From Thiohalocapsa sp963698775 (GTDB lineage Bacteria > Pseudomonadota > Gammaproteobacteria > Chromatiales > Chromatiaceae), in contig CAVOSE010000063.1 in assembly GCA_963698775.1 (NCBI GenBank), forward strand, positions 1 to 64,000: a stretch of 64,000 nt of DNA, read 5' to 3'. This document shows positions 34,659 through 42,341 of the stretch, one piece after another. Made by a program: the position numbers and the translations under genes. The first letter of the stretch is position 1. Every line of letters starts with the position of its first letter. A model generated the notes under the pieces. That model ran no database searches, was not told where the DNA came from, and saw only the letters and a list, made by a program, of their open reading frames with translations.

Positions 34659-36226
34659 CAATGCCGGAAATGGCGCATGCCGGTCAGGACCATGGCCATG
34701 CCGTGCTCGTTGGCGGCGGCGATGACCTCGTCGTCGCGCATCGAGCCACCAGGCTGGATCACGGCGGTGATGCCGTTCTCGGCGGCCTGATCGATGCCGT
34801 CACGGAACGGGAAGAAGGCGTCGGACGCCATCACCGCACCCTTGACCACAAGCCCTGCCTGCTCGGCCTTGATGGCAGCGATACGTGCCGAGTTGACGCG
34901 GCTCATCTGGCCGGCGCCGACGCCGATGGTCATGCCGTCGCGGCCGAAGACGATGGCGTTGGACTTGACGAACTTGGCCACCCGCCAGGTGAACAGCAGG
35001 TCTTGCATCTGCGCCTCGGTCGGCGCCTTGTCCGTGGCCACCTTGAGGTCGGCGGTCAGGCGCAGATCGGCGTCCTGCACCAGCAGGCCGTCGCGCACGC
35101 GCTTGAAATCGATGGAGGCGCCGCGCTCCGTGGGCCAATCGCCGCAGACCAGCAGACGCACGTTCTTCTTCGCCGCGACCGCGGCGGAGGCCTCGTCGCT
35201 GACACTCGGCGCAATGATCACCTCGACGAATTGCCGCTCGACGATGGCCTGAGCGACGTCACCCGTCAGCGCCTGATTGAAGGCGATGATGCCACCGAAG
35301 GCCGACTCAGGATCGGTGGAGAAGGCGCGCTCATAGGCCTCCAGCAGCGTCGCGCCGACGGCGACGCCGCAGGGGTTGGCATGCTTGACGATGACGCAGG
35401 TGGGCGCATCGTTGAATTGCTTGACGCACTCCAGCGCCGCATCGGTGTCGGCGATGTTGTTGTAGCTGAGTGCCTTGCCCTGCAACTGCGTGGCGCTGGC
35501 GATCGACGCCTCGGTGCGGTCGCGGGCGACATAGAAGGCCGCTTGTTGATGCGGGTTTTCGCCGTAGCGCATCGGCTGCTGCTTGCGGAACTGCAGGTTG
35601 AAGGTACGCGGCAGCCCCTCGGCCTTACCGTCGGCATGCTCGACGATGCGCCCGAGGTGATTGGCGATGGCCCCGTCGTAGGCGGCGGTGTGCTCAAACG
35701 CCTTCACGGCGAGATCGAAGCGGGTGGCGTCGCCGACCGCGCCGTCGTTGGCGGTCATTTCCGCCAGCACGCGGCCGTAATCGTCGGCGTCGACCACCAC
35801 GGTAACGGCGGCGTGGTTCTTGGCCGCGGCCCGCAGTAGGGTAGGGCCGCCGATATCGATGTTCTCGATGGCGGTGGCCAGGTCGCAATCCGGCTTGGCG
35901 ACGGTCTGCTCGAATGGATAGAGATTGACCACGACGAGGTCGATGGGCTGGATCTCGTTTTCGCGCATCACGCCCTCGTCGATGCCCCGACGGCCAAGGA
36001 TGCCGCCGTGGATACGCGGATGCAGCGTCTTGACGCGTCCGCCCATGATCTCAGGGAAGCCGGTGTGCTCGGAGACCTCTTTCACCGGAATGCCGGCCTC
36101 GGTCAGCAGCTTGGAGGTGCCGCCGGTGGAGAGGATCTCGACGCCGTGGTCGCTCAAGGCGCGGGCGAATTCGGTCAGGCCGGTCTTGTCGGAAACGCTG
36201 ATCAGCGCGCGGCGAATGGCGTGCAT
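34658..36226 (-). CDS. purH: Bifunctional AICAR formyltransferase/IMP cyclohydrolase (PurH)
   Basis: This 522-aa enzyme does the last two steps of IMP synthesis. The N-terminal MGS-like cyclohydrolase domain reads RRALISVSDKTGLTEFARAL and VKTLHPRIHGGILGRR. The formyltransferase domain has the NCBI-typical LRYGENPHQ variant MRYGENPHQQAAFY, the VIVKHANPCGVAVG motif (Lys-His catalytic pair) and SDAFFPFRDGIDQAAENGI. Length is normal. It ends in ATGA overlap with the lpxA-like gene. Confidence 0.97.
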   Translation of the reverse strand: MHAIRRALISVSDKTGLTEFARALSDHGVEILSTGGTSKLLTEAGIPVKEVSEHTGFPEIMGGRVKTLHPRIHGGILGRRGIDEGVMRENEIQPIDLVVVNLYPFEQTVAKPDCDLATAIENIDIGGPTLLRAAAKNHAAVTVVVDADDYGRVLAEMTANDGAVGDATRFDLAVKAFEHTAAYDGAIANHLGRIVEHADGKAEGLPRTFNLQFRKQQPMRYGENPHQQAAFYVARDRTEASIASATQLQGKALSYNNIADTDAALECVKQFNDAPTCVIVKHANPCGVAVGATLLEAYERAFSTDPESAFGGIIAFNQALTGDVAQAIVERQFVEVIIAPSVSDEASAAVAAKKNVRLLVCGDWPTERGASIDFKRVRDGLLVQDADLRLTADLKVATDKAPTEAQMQDLLFTWRVAKFVKSNAIVFGRDGMTIGVGAGQMSRVNSARIAAIKAEQAGLVVKGAVMASDAFFPFRDGIDQAAENGITAVIQPGGSMRDDEVIAAANEHGMAMVLTGMRHFRH

Positions 36227-36340
36227 GCGGTTGATACTCGTGATGTTGGGGGAGCGAAAGCCCGGGCGACCATCGTGACCGGAGCGCCAGCATGGCGTGG
36301 GCGCCGCGGGCGTATTCGATGTTCGCGGGCGGTGCGACGG

Positions 36341-36883
36341 CTAATTCGGATCGAAGTTTCTCAGCTTCTTTCGCAGCGTGCCTCGGCTCAGGCCGAGCAT
36401 ACGTGCGGCTATGGATTGGTTGTTGTTGGTGCTCTCCATCACCGTCTCGATCAGTGGCCGCTCGACCTCGTCGAGCACCATGCGATACAGGTCGTTGATG
36501 TCGTGCCCATCCATGTTGTGGAGGTAATGACGCAAGGCGTTGCGCACACACTCCCGCAGTGGCTCCACTTGATCCTGTTGAACCACCCTGAAGCCGTCTC
36601 CTTGCGGCGGCGGCTTGACCTTCCGTGCGTCTGCGTGTGGGTCGTTGGTCAATGATTGTGCTGCTGTTCTAGACTCGATGTACTGGGGTCTGGTGTCGTC
36701 GGAGCCGATCTCCTGGGGTCCGATGTTGCGGGATTCGATGTCTGCTGACTCAGTGTCGTTGCGATCGCTTTCTTTAGCGCGGTCTCTGTTAAACCCGCTA
36801 TCAGTGAACGGCGGTTCTTGTAGCCGGTTTGTTGCGGGCTTAGTGGAAAGGGCTTCGCGCTTACGTGCGGTTTCGCCGGTCAT
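36341..36883 (-). CDS. fis: Fis-family DNA-binding protein with long N-terminal extension
   Basis: The last 75 residues are a clear Fis domain: LRECVRNALRHYLHNMDGHD, ERPLIETVMESTNNNQSIAA and the helix-turn-helix RMLGLSRGTLRKKLRNF. E. coli Fis is 98 aa; this product is 180 aa because of about 105 polar residues in front, rich in Asp, Glu, Arg and Ser. The start overlaps the dusB stop (ATGA), giving the conserved dusB-fis operon. No alternative start is well placed between 36883 and the Fis domain except a possible internal one. Confidence 0.9.
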   Translation of the reverse strand: MTGETARKREALSTKPATNRLQEPPFTDSGFNRDRAKESDRNDTESADIESRNIGPQEIGSDDTRPQYIESRTAAQSLTNDPHADARKVKPPPQGDGFRVVQQDQVEPLRECVRNALRHYLHNMDGHDINDLYRMVLDEVERPLIETVMESTNNNQSIAARMLGLSRGTLRKKLRNFDPN

Positions 36884-38001
36884 GCCGCGTCCTCCGTTGG
36901 CAGTAACCCAAGAAAATGGGCTCTTACGCGTTCGGTTTGTTGTTGTGCGGTGTCAGCGCGATTGACCAGTTCCAAGAACCGCATGGCCGGCAGCGTCGCG
37001 CTCTGGTGCTGGTTGATTCCGCTGATGCCGCGGCAGTACCAACCGATATGCTTTCGGGCGATGCGAACGCCGCGCGCCTCGCCGTAGAATCCGTAAAGCT
37101 CCTCCAGATGTGACAGCAATGTATCCCGCACCCAGCATGGTGACGGGGCCGGCAGCAACTGGCCTGTGGACAGGTAATGGGCGATCTCGCGAAAGATCCA
37201 AGGACGACCCTGCGCGGCTCGCCCGATCATGATAGCACTGGCCCCGGTGTCGTTCAGCACCTGTCGGGCCCGTTGTGGCGAATCGATATCACCGTTGGCG
37301 ACCAGGGGCAGGTTCGTCAGGCCGTGCAACGCGCGGAGGCTGTCGAACTCCGCGGCGCCGCTGTAGCCGCAGGCACGTGTGCGTCCATGCACGGTCAACA
37401 GGGCAATGCCGGATTCGCTCGCGATCTGTGCGATGCGCGCCAGGTTTTTCGTCTCCGGCGACCAGCCGGTGCGCGTCTTCAGCGTGACGGGAACCGGCAC
37501 GGCGCGCACGACTTGCTCGAGAATCCGACCCACCAGCAGTTCGTCGCGCAGCAGCGCCGAGCCCGCCGCCACCTTACAGACCTTCTTTGCTGGGCAGCCC
37601 ATATTGATGTCGATGATCTCGGCGCCCTGATCGACGTTGTAGCGGGCCGCGTCCGCCATTTGCACCGGATCGGCGCCGGCGATCTGAACCGCGATGGGGC
37701 CGGGCTCCCCGGCGTGATTGGCCCGCTCGCTGCTCTTGCGTGAGTCTCGCAGGGCGGGGTTCGCGGACAGCATCTCCGATACCGCCAATCCGGCACCGAG
37801 CCGTCGGCACAGACTGCGGAACGGACGGTCCGTGACACCAGCCATAGGCGCAAGCATCAGACGGTTTTCAAGCCTGACAGAGCCGATGGACAACCCAGTT
37901 GAAGGCGGCCGGATTTCATGCGCGATGCCGCCCCGGCCGTGGCTTGGGCATAACGGTAGCGGCTCGGCAGGAAGCGAGGGGCTGAGATCGGGGGCGGGCA
38001 T
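36880..38001 (-). CDS. dusB: tRNA-dihydrouridine synthase B (DusB)
   Basis: This 373-aa FMN enzyme reduces uridines in the D-loop of tRNA. LMLAPMAGVTDRPFRSLCRR is the start of the TIM barrel, IIDINMGCPAKKVCKVAAGS holds the catalytic Cys, and VTLKTRTGW, LTVHGRTRACGYSG and MIGRAAQGRPWIF follow. About 45 residues precede the usual start, rich in Pro and probably not structured; the true start may be internal. It is upstream of fis. Confidence 0.93.
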   Translation of the reverse strand: MPAPDLSPSLPAEPLPLCPSHGRGGIAHEIRPPSTGLSIGSVRLENRLMLAPMAGVTDRPFRSLCRRLGAGLAVSEMLSANPALRDSRKSSERANHAGEPGPIAVQIAGADPVQMADAARYNVDQGAEIIDINMGCPAKKVCKVAAGSALLRDELLVGRILEQVVRAVPVPVTLKTRTGWSPETKNLARIAQIASESGIALLTVHGRTRACGYSGAAEFDSLRALHGLTNLPLVANGDIDSPQRARQVLNDTGASAIMIGRAAQGRPWIFREIAHYLSTGQLLPAPSPCWVRDTLLSHLEELYGFYGEARGVRIARKHIGWYCRGISGINQHQSATLPAMRFLELVNRADTAQQQTERVRAHFLGLLPTEDAA

Positions 38002-38142
38002 GGCATTCCGGCAGCAGCGAGAAGGCCTCAGATTTTAGCCAAGTCTCGCCGCTTCGGGGGTGCCGATCGTCAGCGCGCGTCCACGATTTCGTAACAATCC
38101 CGGCCTGCTGGTATATCGATTGGTGTCGCTTACCGATCGATT

Positions 38143-39090
38143 TCAGGCGCGCAGTCGGCGCCCGGCGAGCAACACCCAATCGCTTTCGATCTCAGGCGGG
38201 TCGAGCAAGAAATGCGCGCCATAGGCTTCGGCAACAGGGTCCGCCTGATGGCTCAAGATGCCGGAGAGTCCGATCAGCGCCTGCTGGGCTGCAAATCGGG
38301 TCAGCGTCGGCGCCAGTTCGATCAGCGGGCCCGCGAGGATGTTGGCGACGATCACATCGGCGCCGGTATCGGGCAGGCTGCTGAATGAATGTTTCGGAGG
38401 ATGCGGAGGCGTTGTTTGGGGCATTTGTTCCGGCATCAGTACGGTCAGGCGATCCGCGACGCCGTTGTTGACGGCGTTGTCGATGGTGGCATCGAGGGCC
38501 TGCTGATCGTGATCGACCGCAACCGCGCGGCGGGCACCCAGTTTCAGGGCCGCGATGGCAAGGATGCCGGAGCCGCAACCGAAATCGAGCACCGTGCGGT
38601 CTTTGAGATCTAGGCCGTCCAGCCAGCGCAGGCAGAGCCCTGTGGTGGGGTGGTGACCAGTGCCAAAGGCGAGTCCGGGGTCCAGATCGATGATGACGCT
38701 TCCGGCGTCGGCTTCGGGACGCTGCCCATGGGGGCAGATCCAAAGCCGGCGACCGAATCGCATCGGCGTCAGTTCCTCCAACCAAACACGCTCCCAGGGA
38801 CGATCGTCCAGGGTCGTGGTCAACGGCGGGGCCAGGCTTTGCGGGCCGAGAGACCGCGCCGCCTGTTCCGCCAGCATGGCGCCGTTGGGGTCATCGCTAA
38901 ATAGCGCGGTGATGCGCACCTGACGCCACAGTGGCGTGGCATTCGGTGCTGGCTCCAAGATGGGCTCCGGTGCCAGGTCATCGGCGGCATCATCGATGGT
39001 AACCGCAAGTGCGCCGCCGTTCTCCAGCGCCGCCTCGATCGACGCGGACTGGTCCCGGTGCGCCACCAGCGAGAGTTGCAGCCAGCCCAT
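38143..39090 (-). CDS. prmA: Ribosomal protein L11 methyltransferase (PrmA)
   Basis: This 315-aa SAM-dependent enzyme trimethylates L11. The N-terminal substrate domain is followed by the SAM motif TVLDFGCGSGILAIAALKLG and AVAVDHDQQALDAT, then DVIVANILAGPLIELAP with the NILA signature. A Thr/Pro/His-rich insert (PQTTPPHPPKHSF) before the last motif is unusual. It is followed by accC after a 34-base gap on the same strand. Confidence 0.95.
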   Translation of the reverse strand: MGWLQLSLVAHRDQSASIEAALENGGALAVTIDDAADDLAPEPILEPAPNATPLWRQVRITALFSDDPNGAMLAEQAARSLGPQSLAPPLTTTLDDRPWERVWLEELTPMRFGRRLWICPHGQRPEADAGSVIIDLDPGLAFGTGHHPTTGLCLRWLDGLDLKDRTVLDFGCGSGILAIAALKLGARRAVAVDHDQQALDATIDNAVNNGVADRLTVLMPEQMPQTTPPHPPKHSFSSLPDTGADVIVANILAGPLIELAPTLTRFAAQQALIGLSGILSHQADPVAEAYGAHFLLDPPEIESDWVLLAGRRLRA

Positions 39091-39124
39091 CAGCGGCCGG
39101 CTCGATGCGTTGGGGCAATCATGT

Positions 39125-40465
39125 TCACATGCCCAGTTTCTTTTCCAGGTAATGAATGTTGGCGCCGCCTTGCTGGAAGGCCGCGTCCTTGAGTATCTCG
39201 CGTTGCAAGGGAATGTTGGTGTGGATACCTTCGATCACCGTCTCGCGCAGCGCGTTGCACATGCGCGCCAGCGCCGAGCGGCGATCTTCGCCATGGGCGA
39301 TGAGCTTGCCGATCATCGAGTCGTAGTAGGGCGGCACTAGGTAACCGGAATAGATGTGCGTGTCGAGTCGGATGCCGGGGCCGCCCGGGGCGTGGAACTC
39401 CTCGATCCGCCCCGGACTCGGCATGAAGGTCTCGTGATGCTCGGCGTTGAGTCGGCATTCGATGGCATGGCCGCGTAGCACGATGTCGTCTTGGCTGAAG
39501 CGCAGCCGATCACCGGAGGCCATCAGCAACTGCTCTTTAACGATATCGACGCCGGTAATCATCTCGGTGACCGGGTGTTCCACCTGGACGCGGGTGTTCA
39601 TCTCGATGAAGTAGAACTCGCCGTCTTGGTAGAGGAACTCGAAGGTACCGACACCGCGGTAGCCGATGGCACTGCATGCCTCGGCGCATCGCGTGCCGAT
39701 GAAGTGCCGCTGTTCCTCGGTGATGCCCGGTGCCGGTGCCTCTTCGATCACTTTCTGATGGCGCCGCTGCATGGAACAGTCGCGCTCGCCGAGGTGGATG
39801 GCGTTGCTATAGTTGTCAGCGAGAATCTGAAACTCGATGTGGCGGGGGTTCTCCAGGTACTTTTCCATGTAAACGGTATCATTGCCAAAGGCCGCGCCGG
39901 CCTCGGCTTTGGTCAATGAGATCGCATTCAGCAGCGTGGCATCGGAGTGCACCACGCGCATACCGCGACCGCCGCCGCCGCCCGCCGCCTTGATGATCAC
40001 CGGGTAACCGATCTCGCGGGCCATCTCTAGCGTACGTTTGGTGTTGGTGTCGATGGGGCCGTCGGAGCCCGGCACGCAGGGCACGCCGCTCTGCTTCATG
40101 GAGCGGATGGCGGAGACCTTGTCGCCCATCAGCCGGATGGTCTCGGGTTTGGGGCCGACGAAGATGAAGCCGGAACGCTCCACGCGTTCAGCGAAGTCCG
40201 CATTCTCGGACAGAAAGCCGTAACCGGGGTGAATGGCCACTGTGTCGGTGACCTCCGCGGCACTGATAATGGACGGGATGTGCAGATAGCTGTCGCGCGA
40301 CGGCGCCGGGCCGATGCACACCGATTCATCCGCCAGCAGCACGTGCTTGAGATCGCGATCGGCATCTGAATGCACGGCCACGGTCTTGATGCCCAGTTCG
40401 CGACAGGCGCGCAGGATCCGCAGTGCAATTTCGCCGCGGTTGGCGATGAGGACTTTTTCGATCAT
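39125..40465 (-). CDS. accC: Acetyl-CoA carboxylase biotin carboxylase subunit (AccC)
   Basis: This 446-aa ATP-grasp enzyme carboxylates biotin on AccB. It begins MIEKVLIANRGEIALRILRA; the glycine-rich loop is IIKAAGGGGGRGMRVV, and EKYLENPRHIEFQILAD and RDCSMQRRHQKVIEEAPAP are standard. FIEMNTRVQVEHPVTEMITG holds catalytic Glu, Asn and Arg. It overlaps accB by four bases. Confidence 0.97.
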   Translation of the reverse strand: MIEKVLIANRGEIALRILRACRELGIKTVAVHSDADRDLKHVLLADESVCIGPAPSRDSYLHIPSIISAAEVTDTVAIHPGYGFLSENADFAERVERSGFIFVGPKPETIRLMGDKVSAIRSMKQSGVPCVPGSDGPIDTNTKRTLEMAREIGYPVIIKAAGGGGGRGMRVVHSDATLLNAISLTKAEAGAAFGNDTVYMEKYLENPRHIEFQILADNYSNAIHLGERDCSMQRRHQKVIEEAPAPGITEEQRHFIGTRCAEACSAIGYRGVGTFEFLYQDGEFYFIEMNTRVQVEHPVTEMITGVDIVKEQLLMASGDRLRFSQDDIVLRGHAIECRLNAEHHETFMPSPGRIEEFHAPGGPGIRLDTHIYSGYLVPPYYDSMIGKLIAHGEDRRSALARMCNALRETVIEGIHTNIPLQREILKDAAFQQGGANIHYLEKKLGM

Positions 40466-40920
40466 TCGATGATGAACAGCGGCTGGTTGTATTCAACCGG
40501 CTGTCCGTTCTCCACCAGGATGCGTTTGACCGAACCGGCGCGCTCGCATTCGATTTGATTCAGGATCTTCATCGCCTCGATGATGCAGAGTGTGTCGCCG
40601 ACCTTGACCTCGACGCCTTCCTCGACGAAGGCTTTGCTGCCCGGTGACGGTGAGCGGTAGAAGGTGCCGACCATCGGCGAGCGCACCAGATTGGCCTCGT
40701 CCGGCTCGGGTGCCGCTGCCGCCGCGGTCGTGCTCACCGCGGGTGTCGCGCCGCCCGGTGCCGCGGCCGGCGCCGCCATGGCGCCTGGCATCAGGAACTG
40801 CGGCGCGGAGCTGCCGTGGCGGCTGATGCGCACGGATTCTTCACCTTCGTGAATTTCTATCTCCGCGACATTCGATTCTTCGAGGAGCTCAATGAGCTTC
40901 TTGACCTTCCGGATATCCAT
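40462..40920 (-). CDS. accB: Biotin carboxyl carrier protein (AccB)
   Basis: This 152-aa carrier has the N-terminal DIRKVKKLIELLEESNVAEI, an Ala/Pro linker at about 45-72 and the biotinyl domain with SPMVGTFYRSPSPGSK, the thumb region and the biotinylated lysine in IIEAMKILN. It is the first gene of accBC, preceded by aroQ after about 85 bases. Confidence 0.97.
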   Translation of the reverse strand: MDIRKVKKLIELLEESNVAEIEIHEGEESVRISRHGSSAPQFLMPGAMAAPAAAPGGATPAVSTTAAAAAPEPDEANLVRSPMVGTFYRSPSPGSKAFVEEGVEVKVGDTLCIIEAMKILNQIECERAGSVKRILVENGQPVEYNQPLFIIE

Positions 40921-41005
40921 GACGGTTGTGACTCTCGTGTTCGATCTTGTCGTTGGCCCTAGTGCCGGCACCGCGATGGGGCATCGGTGACCGGCCGCAT
41001 TGGTA

Positions 41006-41443
41006 TCAATTCAGCCGTCGCAGGGCCGCCGTCAATGCCAATTCGTAGCCGATCGCGCCCAGGCCGCTGATAGTGCCCACGGCGATGTCGGAAAAATAAG
41101 AATGACCGCGGAACGGCTCCCGGGCATGTACGTTGGATAGGTGCACCTCGATGAAAGGGAGGCGCACGGCGAGGATGGCATCGCGCAGCGCAACGCTAGT
41201 GTGGGTGTAGCCCGCTGGGTTGACCAGCGCGAAACTGACACCGTCGGCGCCCGCGCTGTGCACGGCCTCGATCAGTTCGTGCTCGGCGTTGCTCTGCACG
41301 AACAGCATCGTGTGTCCGGCGTCGGTCGTGACCCGATCCAGCCGTTCGGCGATGGCGTCGAGCGTGTCATTGCCGTACTTGTCCGGTTCTCGCGTACCGA
41401 GCAGGTTCAGGTTGGGGCCATTGAGGCACAGTATTTTGGCCAT
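41006..41443 (-). CDS. aroQ: 3-dehydroquinate dehydratase, type II (AroQ)
   Basis: This 145-aa dodecameric shikimate-pathway enzyme has LCLNGPNLNLLGTREPDKYG with the catalytic Arg and Tyr, FVQSNAEHELIEAVH, FALVNPAGYTHTSVALRDAI and EVHLSNVHAREPFRGHSYFS with the catalytic His. Its place before accBC is conserved in many gammaproteobacteria. Confidence 0.97.
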   Translation of the reverse strand: MAKILCLNGPNLNLLGTREPDKYGNDTLDAIAERLDRVTTDAGHTMLFVQSNAEHELIEAVHSAGADGVSFALVNPAGYTHTSVALRDAILAVRLPFIEVHLSNVHAREPFRGHSYFSDIAVGTISGLGAIGYELALTAALRRLN

Positions 41444-41777
41444 GTACGGGCTCTTTCGACAGGTTTCTATTGCTCGGTAAAGCGGGCATGGGATAGGCGT
41501 CAGATGGACGAACCGGCTGAGAGCCCTCGACGCAAAACCGTGAGGGCCGCTACGCGAGAAGCGCCCCCGCTCCTGGGCACAGGCCTGCGAGACCCCGTGG
41601 CGCGTCTACGCGCAGGCTGATTTGGAGGCCAATTGTCCTCAAACCGCAGCGAAACGCCCGGATATATCGCCCAATCGTGCTAAGCACGAAGGCGACTAAG
41701 GTTAAGGGAAACGTGGCAAATTTACAAAGCGGATTTCGCGTGTGTTCCAAGCGTAATCGCTTACGTTGACGGCGAGT
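41444..41777. other. Spacer upstream of aroQ-accBC
   Basis: No gene is supported. A 66-aa minus-strand frame (41550-41750) has no recognisable features. The promoter of aroQ-accBC probably lies here, but no clear -35/-10 pair was found. Confidence 0.4.
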
Positions 41778-42341
41778 CTACCCGGGTTCGCCCCCGAGCA
41801 ACGGCGTCAGCTGGGCGCGGAACAGGTCGGCTGTCATCTCCCCGGTGTGGGTAAAGACCAGCCGTCCGACGCTGTCGAAGATCGCGGTGAAGGGCAGACC
41901 GCTGGTGCGATTGCCGAGCCGCTCGGACAGCACCACGCTGGCCGCGTCACCGAGCAAGATCTGGTAGTCCACGCTGTGCTCAGCCAGGAAGTCGCGCACT
42001 GAGTCGGCATCGTCGATGGCGATGCCCACCACGTGCAGGCGGCCCGGATCGAACCGCTGCTGCAATCGAGCCAGCATGGGCATCTCGCGCAGGCACGCCG
42101 GGCACCAGGTCGCCCAGTAATTCAATACCACCACCTTCCCGGCCCAGCTATTGCTGGCGATCTCGCGTCCGGCGGTGTCGGGTAGCCGGATGTCGGGCAA
42201 GCTCGTGATGTCTTGGCCGCTTCGGTCGGAGGCAAAACCGCCGGACTCGCGGTCGGCGAGCCAGCGTTCGCCATACAGGGCGATGCCAATGCTGAGTGTG
42301 CCCGCCAGGAGGGTCACGATCAGCACCTTGGCCGGGTTCAC
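41778..42341 (-). CDS. TlpA-like thiol:disulfide oxidoreductase
   Basis: This 187-aa membrane-anchored periplasmic thioredoxin-fold protein starts at GTG 42341, with an N-terminal hydrophobic segment (VLIVTLLAGTLSIGIALYG) and the active site WATWCPACLREMP. The cis-Pro loop is RTSGLPFTAIFD. The start overlaps the dsbD stop, so DsbD probably supplies its electrons. Likely partners are cytochrome c maturation or periplasmic reductases. Confidence 0.9.
   Translation of the reverse strand: MNPAKVLIVTLLAGTLSIGIALYGERWLADRESGGFASDRSGQDITSLPDIRLPDTAGREIASNSWAGKVVVLNYWATWCPACLREMPMLARLQQRFDPGRLHVVGIAIDDADSVRDFLAEHSVDYQILLGDAASVVLSERLGNRTSGLPFTAIFDSVGRLVFTHTGEMTADLFRAQLTPLLGGEPG

Noticed and set aside
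41550..41750. 66-aa minus-strand frame in the aroQ upstream region
   Set aside because: No ribosome site, no family resemblance; one short hydrophobic stretch only.
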